A DNA stretch of 42,066 nt from Colivivens sp963626085 (GTDB lineage: Bacteria > Bacteroidota > Bacteroidia > Bacteroidales > Bacteroidaceae), in contig CAVFVJ010000023.1 of the NCBI GenBank assembly GCA_963626085.1, positions 1-42,066 of the forward strand. The letters are read 5' to 3'. The notes under the pieces are model-generated. The model saw only the letters and a list, made by a program, of their open reading frames with translations. It searched no databases and was not told where the DNA came from. A program made the position numbers and the translations under genes. Below are positions 24,837-33,151 of this stretch, piece after piece (the stretch's first letter is position 1; each line of letters opens with the position of its first letter).

Positions 24837-25256
24837 GTGAAAGAAAGAATCGAACACAGTGGTGTGGTTGAGCGGATTGCAGGAGACAAGGTAGAGGTAA
24901 AAATCCTACAGTCGTCTGCGTGCAGTGGCTGTACCGCACGTAAACTGTGCAACACCGCTGAAAGCAAGGAGAAAGTCATTGAATGTCGCAAGTACGGTGC
25001 GGATTATCATATCGGAGATCGGGTCATGGTCTATGGTTCGATGGAGATGGGACGCAACGCTGTCATTCTGGCTTTTGTAGTGCCGCTGGTTCTGATGGTG
25101 GCGTGGCTGTTCACCGCTGTACGTATCATCGGAATGGATGAACTTGCGGCTGTGGGTGTCATGGTCGCCATTCTGACCGTGTACTACATACTCCTGCATC
25201 TCTTCAACGGAAGGATAAGCAGGAAGTTCGAGTTCCGAATCGAAAAAATTGTATAA
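24837..25256 (+). CDS. RseC/SoxR-reducing-system family protein
   Basis: The 139-residue protein has a GTG start (24837-24839) chosen because the family begins with this KxRIEHSGVVExI segment. The N-terminal domain carries the Cys pattern CSGCTARKLC (residues 29-38), followed by a beta-rich part and two membrane helices (NAVILAFVVPLVLMVAWLF and AVGVMVAILTVYYILLHLF). In other bacteria RseC/RsxC-type proteins accompany Rnf/Rsx complexes and help to reduce SoxR or to assemble the complex. It is the first gene of the rnf operon here, 14 bases before rnfB. Confidence 0.88.
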   Translation: MKERIEHSGVVERIAGDKVEVKILQSSACSGCTARKLCNTAESKEKVIECRKYGADYHIGDRVMVYGSMEMGRNAVILAFVVPLVLMVAWLFTAVRIIGMDELAAVGVMVAILTVYYILLHLFNGRISRKFEFRIEKIV

Positions 25257-25270
25257 AAACTTATTATATT

Positions 25271-26410
25271 ATGGTTAACGTTATTCTAATTGCTGTGGGT
25301 ATTCTTGGAGCCATAGCACTCATATCGGCAGTTGTGCTGTGGGGTGTGTCAAAGAAATTCGCAGTAAAGGAAGACCCTCGCATAAATCAGGTACAGGAAG
25401 TGTTGCCTGGAGCGAACTGCGGTGGATGTGGATTTCCGGGATGCGGCGGTATGGCCGCTGCCTGTGTCAAGGGAGCGGACAATGGCTCTATCGACGGACT
25501 CTTCTGTCCTGTCGGTGGACAAGAGTGCATGAACAAAGTAGCCGCACTGCTCGGAATGGAAGCGGCACAAGGAGCTACAAAAGTAGCTGTTGTCCGTTGT
25601 AACGGTACATGCGAGTTCCGTCCACGAGTCGTTGAGTACGATGGTGTAAGGAACTGCCGTATCGCTGGCACCACATGTCAGGGCGAGACTGAGTGTCAGT
25701 ACGGATGTCTCGGCTGTGGCGACTGTGTTGCAGCATGCCAGTTCGATGCCATCAAAATGAATCCAGAAACAGGACTGCCTGAAGTGGACAGGGAGAAATG
25801 CACATCCTGCGGTGCATGTGCCCAAGCGTGTCCTCGCAACATCATCGAGATCCGCGAGGTCGACAAGAACCGCCAAGGAGTGGTTGTGCAGTGTGTCAAC
25901 AAAGACAAGGGCGCACAAGCGAATAAGGTATGCGCTGTAGCATGTATCGGTTGTGGCAAATGTCAGCAAGTGTGTGGCTTTGATGCCATCACGATAGCGG
26001 ACAACCTGTCGCACATCGATGCCACCAAGTGTACCGAGTGCCGCTCATGTATCGAAGCTTGTCCAAAGTCTTCAATCATCATGCTTGGCGAGCCGCTCAA
26101 GTCTGTGGCGAAGAAAGGAACAGCACGTCCTGCAACTGGCAACGCACCAACAAGTGCAAGTACAAGTACAGCTGCTACAGAAAAGGCCAAACCAGCCAAC
26201 ACCAACACACTGCCATACGGGAAACAGATTGAGGTGAAGTATGGTGCAGCACTGTTGCCTTCACAGCAATACATGCTTGCAGGGTCTGTCGACCTTGTTC
26301 AAGGAGAGAAAGAGAACGGAACTGTCAAGGACATGGAGTACAACCACAACGCACCGCTCCTTCCTTCACAGCAAATATTATTGGGACTTAAAAAGGAGGA
26401 GAAAGCATGA
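25271..26410 (+). CDS. rnfB: Rnf complex subunit B (iron-sulfur electron entry subunit)
   Basis: This 379-residue subunit takes electrons from ferredoxin into the complex. A membrane anchor is at residues 4-25. The N-terminal cluster motif is CGGCGFPGC with a later Cys (residues 50-79, CPVGG). Ferredoxin-type clusters follow at 146-156 (CLGCGDCVAAC), 177-187 (CTSCGACAQAC), 225-235 (CIGCGKCQQVC) and 254-264 (CTECRSCIEAC). Residues 281-379 are an unusual extension: an Ala/Thr/Ser-rich linker, then two similar segments with LLPSQQ at 328-333 and 363-368. The start of rnfC overlaps its stop by four bases. Confidence 0.95.
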   Translation: MVNVILIAVGILGAIALISAVVLWGVSKKFAVKEDPRINQVQEVLPGANCGGCGFPGCGGMAAACVKGADNGSIDGLFCPVGGQECMNKVAALLGMEAAQGATKVAVVRCNGTCEFRPRVVEYDGVRNCRIAGTTCQGETECQYGCLGCGDCVAACQFDAIKMNPETGLPEVDREKCTSCGACAQACPRNIIEIREVDKNRQGVVVQCVNKDKGAQANKVCAVACIGCGKCQQVCGFDAITIADNLSHIDATKCTECRSCIEACPKSSIIMLGEPLKSVAKKGTARPATGNAPTSASTSTAATEKAKPANTNTLPYGKQIEVKYGAALLPSQQYMLAGSVDLVQGEKENGTVKDMEYNHNAPLLPSQQILLGLKKEEKA

Positions 26411-27750
26411 AGACATTTAGAATAGGTGGAGTTCATCCAGCAGAAAATAAATTGTCTGCTGCCGAACCAATAAAAATTGCCGAACTGCCAAAGACTGCCG
26501 TATTCCCTATGGGACAGCATATCGGAGCCCCAGCCAAACCTGTCGTAAAGAAAGGCGACAAGGTGAAGGTGGGACAGATGATTGCCGAAGCGGGCGGATT
26601 CGTGTCTGCACCAATCTATTCATCTGTTTCGGGAACCGTCAAGAGCATCGACACAGCCGTCGATGCAAGCGGATACAGGAAACCAGCGATAACCATTACA
26701 GTGGAAGGCGACGAGTGGGAGGAAGGTATCGACCGCTCTAAAGAACTTGTCAAGCTAAAGGACAGACCTGAACTCACAGGCAAGGACATCATCAGCAAGA
26801 TACAGAAAGCAGGTGTGGTAGGTATGGGAGGAGCGTGCTTCCCTACCCACGTAAAGTTATCCCCACCACCCGGAAGCAAGCCCGAATGGGTCATCATCAA
26901 CGGTGTAGAGTGCGAGCCATATCTCACAGCAGACCACAGACTCATGCTTGAACATGCTGACGAGATTCTCGTGGGACTAACACTACTCATGAAAGCGGCA
27001 GACGTACACAAGGGATTCATTGCAATAGAGAATAACAAGTCTGACGCCATCAGTCTGATGCAGCGGAAAGCAGAAGAATACCCGGAGATAGAGGTTGTCC
27101 CTCTCAAAGTGAAATATCCACAAGGAGGTGAGAAGCAACTTATAGATGCGGTCGTAGACCGTCAGGTGCCGGCACCGCCAGCATTGCCTGTAAGCGTAGG
27201 AGCGATAATACAGAACGTGGGTACAGCCTTTGCTGTTTACGAAGCTGTGATGAAGAACAAGCCATTGTTCGAACGTGTAGTGACCGTCACAGGCAAGAGT
27301 CTGGCGCATCCAAGCAATTTCCTCACACGAATGGGTACTCCAATGAGCCAGCTCATCGACGCTTGCGGAGGACTTCCAGAAGATACAGGAAAAGTAATCG
27401 GAGGCGGTCCGATGATGGGTAAAGCACTCATCACGACCGAGGTGCCTATATGCAAAGGATCGTCGGGCGTACTCATAATGAACGACAAGGAAGCCAAGCG
27501 TCACGAGCCGAGTAACTGTATAAGGTGCGGCAAGTGCGTGTCGGCTTGTCCGATGGGACTGGAGCCATACCTGCTCAGCATGTGTGCGGACAAACAGATG
27601 TGGGATCGTCTGGAGAAGGAGGATGTCACGCTCTGCATCGAATGCGGCTCATGCCAATTCACCTGCCCTGCAAACCGTCCGCTCTTGGACTATATCCGGT
27701 TGGGTAAATCAACAGTGATGGGAATCATCAAAGCCCGTTCTGCCAAATAA
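26407..27750 (+). CDS. rnfC: Rnf complex subunit C (NAD- and FMN-binding)
   Basis: This 447-residue peripheral subunit is the NAD reduction site of the complex. A barrel-sandwich domain is at residues 20-105 (MGQHIGAPAKPVVKKGD), the NADH/FMN-binding Rossmann-like part has GMGGACFPTHVK (139-150) and NGVECEPYLTADHR (165-178). Two 4Fe-4S clusters lie at 371-381 (CIRCGKCVSAC) and 410-420 (CIECGSCQFTC). The length is typical of short RnfC forms. It overlaps rnfB by four bases and precedes rnfD by 26. Confidence 0.96.
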   Translation: MKTFRIGGVHPAENKLSAAEPIKIAELPKTAVFPMGQHIGAPAKPVVKKGDKVKVGQMIAEAGGFVSAPIYSSVSGTVKSIDTAVDASGYRKPAITITVEGDEWEEGIDRSKELVKLKDRPELTGKDIISKIQKAGVVGMGGACFPTHVKLSPPPGSKPEWVIINGVECEPYLTADHRLMLEHADEILVGLTLLMKAADVHKGFIAIENNKSDAISLMQRKAEEYPEIEVVPLKVKYPQGGEKQLIDAVVDRQVPAPPALPVSVGAIIQNVGTAFAVYEAVMKNKPLFERVVTVTGKSLAHPSNFLTRMGTPMSQLIDACGGLPEDTGKVIGGGPMMGKALITTEVPICKGSSGVLIMNDKEAKRHEPSNCIRCGKCVSACPMGLEPYLLSMCADKQMWDRLEKEDVTLCIECGSCQFTCPANRPLLDYIRLGKSTVMGIIKARSAK

Positions 27751-27776
27751 TCAATAACAGTCAAACAACAGATAAA

Positions 27777-28763
27777 ATGAATAAACTAACAGTATCATTG
27801 TCACCGCATGTGCATGGAGGTGATAGCGTGAAGAAGAACATGTACGGAGTGTGCATCGCACTCATCCCTGCGCTTCTTTGTTCATTCTATTTCTTCGGAC
27901 TTGGCGCGATTGCAGTGACAGCCGTCTCAGTCGCCTCATGTGTCTTTTTCGAGTGGGCTATCGGGAAATACCTACTGAAGGACAGGAAGACAACAGTGTC
28001 GGACGGATCAGCCATAATAACCGGTATTCTGCTTGCATTCAACCTTCCTTCAAACATACCACTTTGGATGGTTGTAGTCGGAGCTCTCTTCGCCATCGGT
28101 GTTGTAAAGATGACTTTCGGAGGTCTCGGATGCAATCTCTTCAACCCTGCCCTCGCTGGACGTGCGTTCCTGCTCATATCCTTCCCAGTACAGATGACCA
28201 CATGGCCTGTTCCGGGACAAGGATTTCTGACTGTCGATGGAACCACAGGAGCTACTCCCCTCTCACTGATAAGCCAGATATTGAAGGGTGACGCAAGCAA
28301 AATAAGCGAACTGCCGTCATCTGTGGACATGCTCATCGGCAACACCGGAGGATGTATCGGAGAGGTCAGTGCCATAGCCATCATCATTGGTCTGGTATAC
28401 ATGCTTGTCAGGAAAATCATCACATGGCACATACCAGTATCCATACTGGCAACCGTATTCGTATTCTCCGGTCTGATGCATTTGGCAAACCCGACCACCT
28501 ATGTGTCACCTGAATATGAGTTGCTCACAGGAGGTCTGCTTCTCGGTTCAGTTTTCATGGCAACCGACTACGTCACGTCTCCGATGACAAAGAAAGGACA
28601 GCTCATCTACGGTGTGGCGATAGGTTTCCTTACAGTAGTGATCAGAAACTGGGGAGCGTATCCTGAAGGAATGTCGTTCGCCATACTTATCATGAACGCA
28701 TTCACACCTCTTATAAACAATTATTGCAAACCAAAGAGATTCGGGGAGGTAGTCAAGAAATGA
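27777..28763 (+). CDS. rnfD: Rnf complex subunit D (membrane flavoprotein)
   Basis: This 328-residue integral membrane protein has about ten helices. The covalent FMN site is the Thr in GTTGATPL (about Thr160), attached by ApbE in this family. FNLPSNIPLWMVVVGALFAI and GGLGCNLFNPALAGRAFL are typical RnfD/NqrB segments. It overlaps rnfG by four bases (ATGA). Confidence 0.95.
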   Translation: MNKLTVSLSPHVHGGDSVKKNMYGVCIALIPALLCSFYFFGLGAIAVTAVSVASCVFFEWAIGKYLLKDRKTTVSDGSAIITGILLAFNLPSNIPLWMVVVGALFAIGVVKMTFGGLGCNLFNPALAGRAFLLISFPVQMTTWPVPGQGFLTVDGTTGATPLSLISQILKGDASKISELPSSVDMLIGNTGGCIGEVSAIAIIIGLVYMLVRKIITWHIPVSILATVFVFSGLMHLANPTTYVSPEYELLTGGLLLGSVFMATDYVTSPMTKKGQLIYGVAIGFLTVVIRNWGAYPEGMSFAILIMNAFTPLINNYCKPKRFGEVVKK

Positions 28764-29377
28764 AAAAGCTAAAGTCATCACTTACAAACATGGTGATTGT
28801 CCTCACGGTAATCACCGTAGTGGCAAGTGCAGCACTTGCATACGTCAATTACGCCACATCTGCCCAGATTGCATCAATACAGGCGGAGAACCTCGCCAAA
28901 GGCATCAAGCAGGTTATGGGTGTAGATCCCAATGCAGACTTCCAGTACGAGACCGAGGAGTCTGACGGTTTCACCCTATATAAGTCTGACAGGGGTACTG
29001 CCATACAGAGCGTGACCAACGGCTTCGGAGGTCCGCTTAAAGTTCTCGTAGGCTTCGATAACGAAGGAACAGTTCTCGGTTACACCATACTTGAACATGC
29101 TGAGACTCCAGGACTTGGAGCTAAGGCAGACGAGTGGTTCCAGAAGGGAGGCAAGGGTGACATAACAGGCAAGAACCCAGGCACAGTCAAGTTCGGGGTC
29201 ACCAAGGGCGGTGAGGGCGACATCGATGCCATCACAGCGTCAACCATCACTTCACGCGCCTTCCTACTCGCAGTACAGAACGCCTACGACAAACTCATGA
29301 ACAAGACTGACGGGGCATCAGGAGCTTCCAGTCAGAGCGCATACACAGACACAAAGGAAGGAGGAAACAATGAATAA
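28760..29377 (+). CDS. rnfG: Rnf complex subunit G (FMN-binding)
   Basis: The start is set at the ATG at 28760, which overlaps the rnfD stop, rather than the upstream ATG at 28724 that would lie inside rnfD. The product has 205 residues: one N-terminal membrane helix (MVIVLTVITVVASAALAYV) and a periplasmic FMN-binding domain with HAETPGLGAKADEWF at 113-127. The covalent flavin site is at residues 156-162, DAITAST, where most relatives have D-x-x-S/T-G-A-T. The acceptor would be Thr162. The polar C-terminus (GASGASSQSAYTDTKEGG) is not needed for the fold. Confidence 0.93.
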   Translation: MKKLKSSLTNMVIVLTVITVVASAALAYVNYATSAQIASIQAENLAKGIKQVMGVDPNADFQYETEESDGFTLYKSDRGTAIQSVTNGFGGPLKVLVGFDNEGTVLGYTILEHAETPGLGAKADEWFQKGGKGDITGKNPGTVKFGVTKGGEGDIDAITASTITSRAFLLAVQNAYDKLMNKTDGASGASSQSAYTDTKEGGNNE

Positions 29378-29954
29378 CTTCAAGGTCATATTAAACGGCA
29401 TCATAAAGGAGAATCCAACGTTCGTACTTCTCCTTGGCATGTGCCCTACCATCGGTACTACATCAAGTGCCGTCAACGGAATGTCGATGGGACTGGCAAC
29501 CACGTTTGTCCTCATCCTGTCCAACTTCTTCATTTCAGTTATAAAGAACCTTGTGCCCGACATGGTGCGCATACCGTGCTACGTCGTGGTCATAGCGTCA
29601 CTGACGACCATACTGCAGATGCTCATGCAAGCATACGTACCTGAGATATACGCCACTTTGGGTCTGTTCATCCCACTTATAGTAGTGAACTGTATCATCC
29701 TCGGCCGTGCAGAGGCGTTCGCAGCCAAGAACGGCCCTGTGGCAAGTATCTGTGACGGAATCGGAATCGGTCTGGGTTTCACCATCGCCCTCTCCCTGCT
29801 TGGTGCGATACGTGAGTTCCTCGGCACTGGTGCAATCTTCGGGATGACACTTCAGGGCGAGGACTACGGCATGCTCATGTTCGTGCTCGCACCGGGCGGA
29901 TTCATCGTGCTTGGCTACCTCATCGCAATCATCAACAAATTAAGAAAGGCATGA
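29370..29954 (+). CDS. rnfE: Rnf complex subunit E (membrane)
   Basis: The 194-residue protein has six membrane helices and belongs to the RnfA/RnfE (NqrD/NqrE) family that forms the ion-translocating core with an iron-sulfur centre between the subunits. GIIKENPTFVLLLGMCPTIG at the start carries the conserved Cys, and NCIILGRAEAFA the second one (Cys109). It overlaps rnfG by eight bases and rnfA by four. Confidence 0.95.
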   Translation: MNNFKVILNGIIKENPTFVLLLGMCPTIGTTSSAVNGMSMGLATTFVLILSNFFISVIKNLVPDMVRIPCYVVVIASLTTILQMLMQAYVPEIYATLGLFIPLIVVNCIILGRAEAFAAKNGPVASICDGIGIGLGFTIALSLLGAIREFLGTGAIFGMTLQGEDYGMLMFVLAPGGFIVLGYLIAIINKLRKA

Positions 29955-30559
29955 TTATGGAATATGTACTTATTTTAATCACGGCTATATTCGTAAACAA
30001 TATAGTACTGTCTCAGTTCTTGGGAATATGTCCTTTCCTGGGAGTGTCAAAGAAAATATCCACTGCCTCAGGCATGGGTGCGGCAGTCACCTTCGTACTG
30101 GTGCTCTCTACTGTCGCCACATACTTGGTACAGAAGTACGTGCTTGACCCCAATGGTCTGGCATACCTCCAGACAATCGCATTTATCCTCATCATCGCTG
30201 CGTTGGTACAGATGGTGGAGATTATACTGAAGAAAGTGTCACCGTCACTCTATCAAGCTCTCGGAGTATTCCTCCCACTGATTACCACCAACTGCTGTGT
30301 GCTCGGAGTGGCAATCCTTGTCATACAGAAAGACTTCAGTCTGCTTGAAGGTGTCGTGTACGCATTCTCCACTGCTTTGGGCTTCGCACTGGCACTGATA
30401 CTGTTTGCAGGACTGCGTGAGCAACTGGAATTCTCCAAAGTACCTAAGGCTTTCAGCGGAATGCCAATAGCATTGATTACCGCAAGTCTGCTCGCAATGG
30501 CATTCATGGGATTCAGTGGAGTGGACAACGGACTGAAGAAACTGTTCGGACTGGAATAA
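29951..30559 (+). CDS. rnfA: Rnf complex subunit A (membrane)
   Basis: This 202-residue protein has six membrane helices and is the partner of RnfE. VNNIVLSQFLGICPFLGVSK near the start and TTNCCVLGVAIL in the middle hold the conserved Cys residues. The ATG at 29951 overlaps the rnfE stop; the Met at 29957 is a possible alternative. It is the last gene of the operon and is followed by a strong terminator. Confidence 0.95.
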   Translation: MIMEYVLILITAIFVNNIVLSQFLGICPFLGVSKKISTASGMGAAVTFVLVLSTVATYLVQKYVLDPNGLAYLQTIAFILIIAALVQMVEIILKKVSPSLYQALGVFLPLITTNCCVLGVAILVIQKDFSLLEGVVYAFSTALGFALALILFAGLREQLEFSKVPKAFSGMPIALITASLLAMAFMGFSGVDNGLKKLFGLE

Positions 30560-30581
30560 CAACTACATACTTACTGATACG

Positions 30582-30625
30582 GAAAGAGGACTGTCTTCGT
30601 GACAAGTCCTCTTTCTCACTTTTTA
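30582..30625 (+). terminator. Rho-independent terminator of the rnf operon
   Basis: GAAAGAGGACT (30582-30592) pairs with AGTCCTCTTTC (30605-30615), the inner GTC/GAC extends the stem, and TTTTT follows at 30620-30625. Confidence 0.88.
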
Positions 30626-30733
30626 CAGTCACAGTCTGTAAATCACGAAACACAGGTTTTACGGTATGAAACATAGGGACACACACCTGTTTAATACCTC
30701 GCGAAGGAGTTCGTGCGTTTTGAATATTATATG

Positions 30734-30741
30734 TACATTTG
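30734..30741 (+). promoter_or_regulatory. -7 box of the double esterase gene
   Basis: TACATTTG fits TAnnTTTG, with TTCG at 30710-30713, 20 bases upstream, as a weak -33 element. The leader is about 30 bases. Confidence 0.5.
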
Positions 30742-30775
30742 CAACCGTAACAGATAACCAATAACCATAAACAAA

Positions 30776-32734
30776 ATGAGACAGTTTACTTTTACCATTC
30801 TATTGAGTCTGCTGGCGCTGACCATCAACGCTCAGAAACCAGACCCCAATTTCTACATCTACCTTTGTTTCGGACAGTCGAACATGGAAGGGGCGGCACG
30901 CCCCGAAGCACAGGACATGGCAAGTCCCGGTCCGCGGTTTCTGCTCATGCCGGCGGTCGACTTCCCGGAGAAAGGACGTAAGATGGGCGAGTGGTGCGAG
31001 GCATCTGCCCCACTCTGTCGCCCCAACACCGGACTGACTCCAGCCGACTGGTTCGGTCGCACCATGGTCAGTTCACTGCCCGACAACATCAAGATTGGAG
31101 TAATACACGTAGCTGTAGGTGGCATAGACATCAGGGGCTTCCTTCCCGACAGCGTGAAGAGTTACGTGAAAAGGGCACCACAGTGGATGAAGGGTATGTT
31201 GGCTGAATACGGCAACAACCCCTATGAGCGTATGGTGACGCTGGCAAGGAAGGCGCAGAAGGACGGAGTAATCAAGGGTATTCTGATGCATCAAGGCGAG
31301 ACCAATACAGGTGACCCAAAATGGGCAAGTATGGTGCAGCAAGTATACGACAACCTCTGTGGCGACTTGAAGTTGAAACCTGAGGACGTACCCCTTTTTG
31401 CCGGCAATATAGTGCAAGCCAACGGAGATGGTGTGTGCATCGGTTGCAAGAAACAGATTGACGAATTGCCCAAGACACTCCACACGGCACAGGTGATTTC
31501 CTCCGACGGATGTACCAACGCGTCCGACAAACTCCATTTCGACGCAGCAGGATACCGTGAGTTGGGATGCCGTTACGGTGAAGCTGCCGCACGCTTCCTC
31601 GGATTCACGCCCAAGCGTCCACGGATAGAGTCTGCCATCAAGAAGATGGAGGTGCCAGCGGATGCTTTCATCGCTGAGACAACTATCCCCGGCAACCAGT
31701 TTCCGAAACTCGACAAGCAACACCGTGGTTACTTCTATGTGAAAGCGCCCGATGCGCCTAAGGTGGTGCTCGACATCTGTGGCAAGAAGTACGACATGCA
31801 GAGCGACGGCCAGGGCGGATGGACAGCTGTCACGGACCCGCTGGAAGCAGGTTTCCACTATTACTTCATGAATATCGGTGGCGTGAACTTCATTGACCCT
31901 GCCACAGAGACCTTCTTCGGATGCAGCCGCGAGTCTGGCGGCATTGAAGTACCCGAAGGAACAGAAGGCGACTACTATCGTCCGCAGCAAGGTGTCCCAA
32001 CTGGGCAAGTAAGCAGCATCTATTACTTCAGCAAAGAGCAAAAGACATGGAGGCACGCAATGGTGTATACTCCAGCTGGATACGACCAGAAAGCCAACCA
32101 GAAGAGACGTTACCCTGTGCTTTACCTGCAACACGGCATGGGTGAGGACGAGACAGGATGGAGCAAGCAGGGTCACATGCAGCATATCATGGACAACGCC
32201 ATCTGGAAGGGCGAGGCGGTACCTATGATTGTGGTGATGGAGAGTGGCGACATCAAGGCATCTATCCGAGAAGGACAGAGCAGAGACACCTACGGCAACT
32301 CGTTCTATCCTGTGTTGCTGGACGACCTGATTCCGTATATCGATTCCCACTTCCGCACCAAGACCGACCGAGACAATCGTGCCATGGCTGGACTGTCGTG
32401 GGGTGGGCACCAGTCACTCGACATCGTGATGGGCAACCTCGACAAGTTCTCCTACCTCGGTACATTCAGCGGTGCCATCTTCGGAGTCGACTTGAAATCA
32501 GCCTATGGTGGAATCTTCACCCGTGCGGACGAACTGAACAAGAAACTCCACTACTTCTTCATGATGAGCGGCACGGAAGGCATGGACAAGATGTTCTCAA
32601 CAGGAAAGATGGTGGGGGACCTCAAGGCACTTGGTGTGAAAGCACACTACTACGAGAGCACTGGCACAGGGCACGAGTGGCTCACATGGCGCAGAGGACT
32701 CAAGCAGTTCATTCCTCACCTGTTCAAACAGTAG
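30776..32734 (+). CDS. Two-domain carbohydrate esterase (CE6-like SGNH domain, CBM48-like linker, CE1-like domain)
   Basis: This 652-residue exported protein begins with a signal peptide (to about residue 19). Residues 24-275 are an SGNH/sialate O-acetylesterase-like (CE6 type) domain: GQSNMEG with Ser35, HQGET at 172-176, and D251/H254 in SDKLHFDAAGY. Residues 315-385 look like an early-set/CBM48 module. Residues 415-650 form a CE1/esterase-D-like alpha/beta hydrolase with the nucleophile Ser541 in GLSWGG and a likely catalytic His633. Such proteins remove acetyl and feruloyl groups from xylan in gut and rumen Bacteroidetes. No xylanase or SusCD pair is next to it, so the substrate is inferred from domains. 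Confidence 0.85.
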   Translation: MRQFTFTILLSLLALTINAQKPDPNFYIYLCFGQSNMEGAARPEAQDMASPGPRFLLMPAVDFPEKGRKMGEWCEASAPLCRPNTGLTPADWFGRTMVSSLPDNIKIGVIHVAVGGIDIRGFLPDSVKSYVKRAPQWMKGMLAEYGNNPYERMVTLARKAQKDGVIKGILMHQGETNTGDPKWASMVQQVYDNLCGDLKLKPEDVPLFAGNIVQANGDGVCIGCKKQIDELPKTLHTAQVISSDGCTNASDKLHFDAAGYRELGCRYGEAAARFLGFTPKRPRIESAIKKMEVPADAFIAETTIPGNQFPKLDKQHRGYFYVKAPDAPKVVLDICGKKYDMQSDGQGGWTAVTDPLEAGFHYYFMNIGGVNFIDPATETFFGCSRESGGIEVPEGTEGDYYRPQQGVPTGQVSSIYYFSKEQKTWRHAMVYTPAGYDQKANQKRRYPVLYLQHGMGEDETGWSKQGHMQHIMDNAIWKGEAVPMIVVMESGDIKASIREGQSRDTYGNSFYPVLLDDLIPYIDSHFRTKTDRDNRAMAGLSWGGHQSLDIVMGNLDKFSYLGTFSGAIFGVDLKSAYGGIFTRADELNKKLHYFFMMSGTEGMDKMFSTGKMVGDLKALGVKAHYYESTGTGHEWLTWRRGLKQFIPHLFKQ

Positions 32735-32757
32735 ACTTTCCATAACCAGTCTATAAA

Positions 32758-32794
32758 CGAAGTGGGATACGCTGACAAGGCGCATCCCACTTCG
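32758..32794. terminator. Hairpin after the double esterase gene
   Basis: CGAAGTGGGAT (32758-32768) pairs perfectly with ATCCCACTTCG (32784-32794). The T-run is poor, but the position between convergent genes suits a two-way terminator. Confidence 0.7.
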
Positions 32795-32823
32795 ATTCAT
32801 ATTTCCAACTACTGACGCAGGGG

Positions 32824-32979
32824 TCACTCTGCCCAAAAGTAGCCATCTTCATCGGAATCCAATTCATCATCGGAATCACTACCAATGGTTAGCGAAGCGC
32901 AGACTATGTTTTGCGGAGCCATGTATATGGTCTGAATGGTCTGAATCTGCGGTTTTATATACTTTTCTCCCTTTTCCAT
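32824..32979 (-). CDS. Small Bacteroidales peptide with acidic tail
   Basis: From the ATG at 32979 the frame gives 51 residues: MEKGEKYIKPQIQTIQTIYM, then APQNIVCASLTIG, and an acidic end SDSDDELDSDEDGYFWAE. The layout (KxYIxP near the start, a beta-like middle, a short Met/Ala/Ser motif and a polar Asp-rich end) is one I associate with small hypothetical proteins common in Bacteroidales; their function is unknown. AAAAGAAA before the ATG suits an A-rich ribosome site. The longer frame to 33066 adds an unconvincing N-terminus. It converges with the double esterase gene. Confidence 0.55.
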   Translation of the reverse strand: MEKGEKYIKPQIQTIQTIYMAPQNIVCASLTIGSDSDDELDSDEDGYFWAE

Positions 32980-33077
32980 TTTCTTTTCACTATTTTGTTT
33001 TATCTTTGCAGCAGAAAGTCCCTTGGAAAACGTGTGTACAGGAAATATAAGAGTCTCACAAATCATTAAAAAAGCAA

Positions 33078-33110
33078 ATGTTTAAACGGAAAATTGAGAA
33101 ATATTTGAAA
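33078..33110 (+). pseudogene. N-terminal scrap of a DUF4143-type ATPase
   Basis: The frame at 33078 begins MFKRKIEKYLK, the usual start of this ATPase family, and then loses the similarity. A TATCTTTG -7 box lies upstream at 33001-33008 on the same strand. This looks like the surviving start of a gene that was cut off at about 33110. Confidence 0.4.
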
Positions 33111-33151
33111 GTTAGTGCCTGCAGTGATGATGGCTGCCACAGTCTAGAGTT

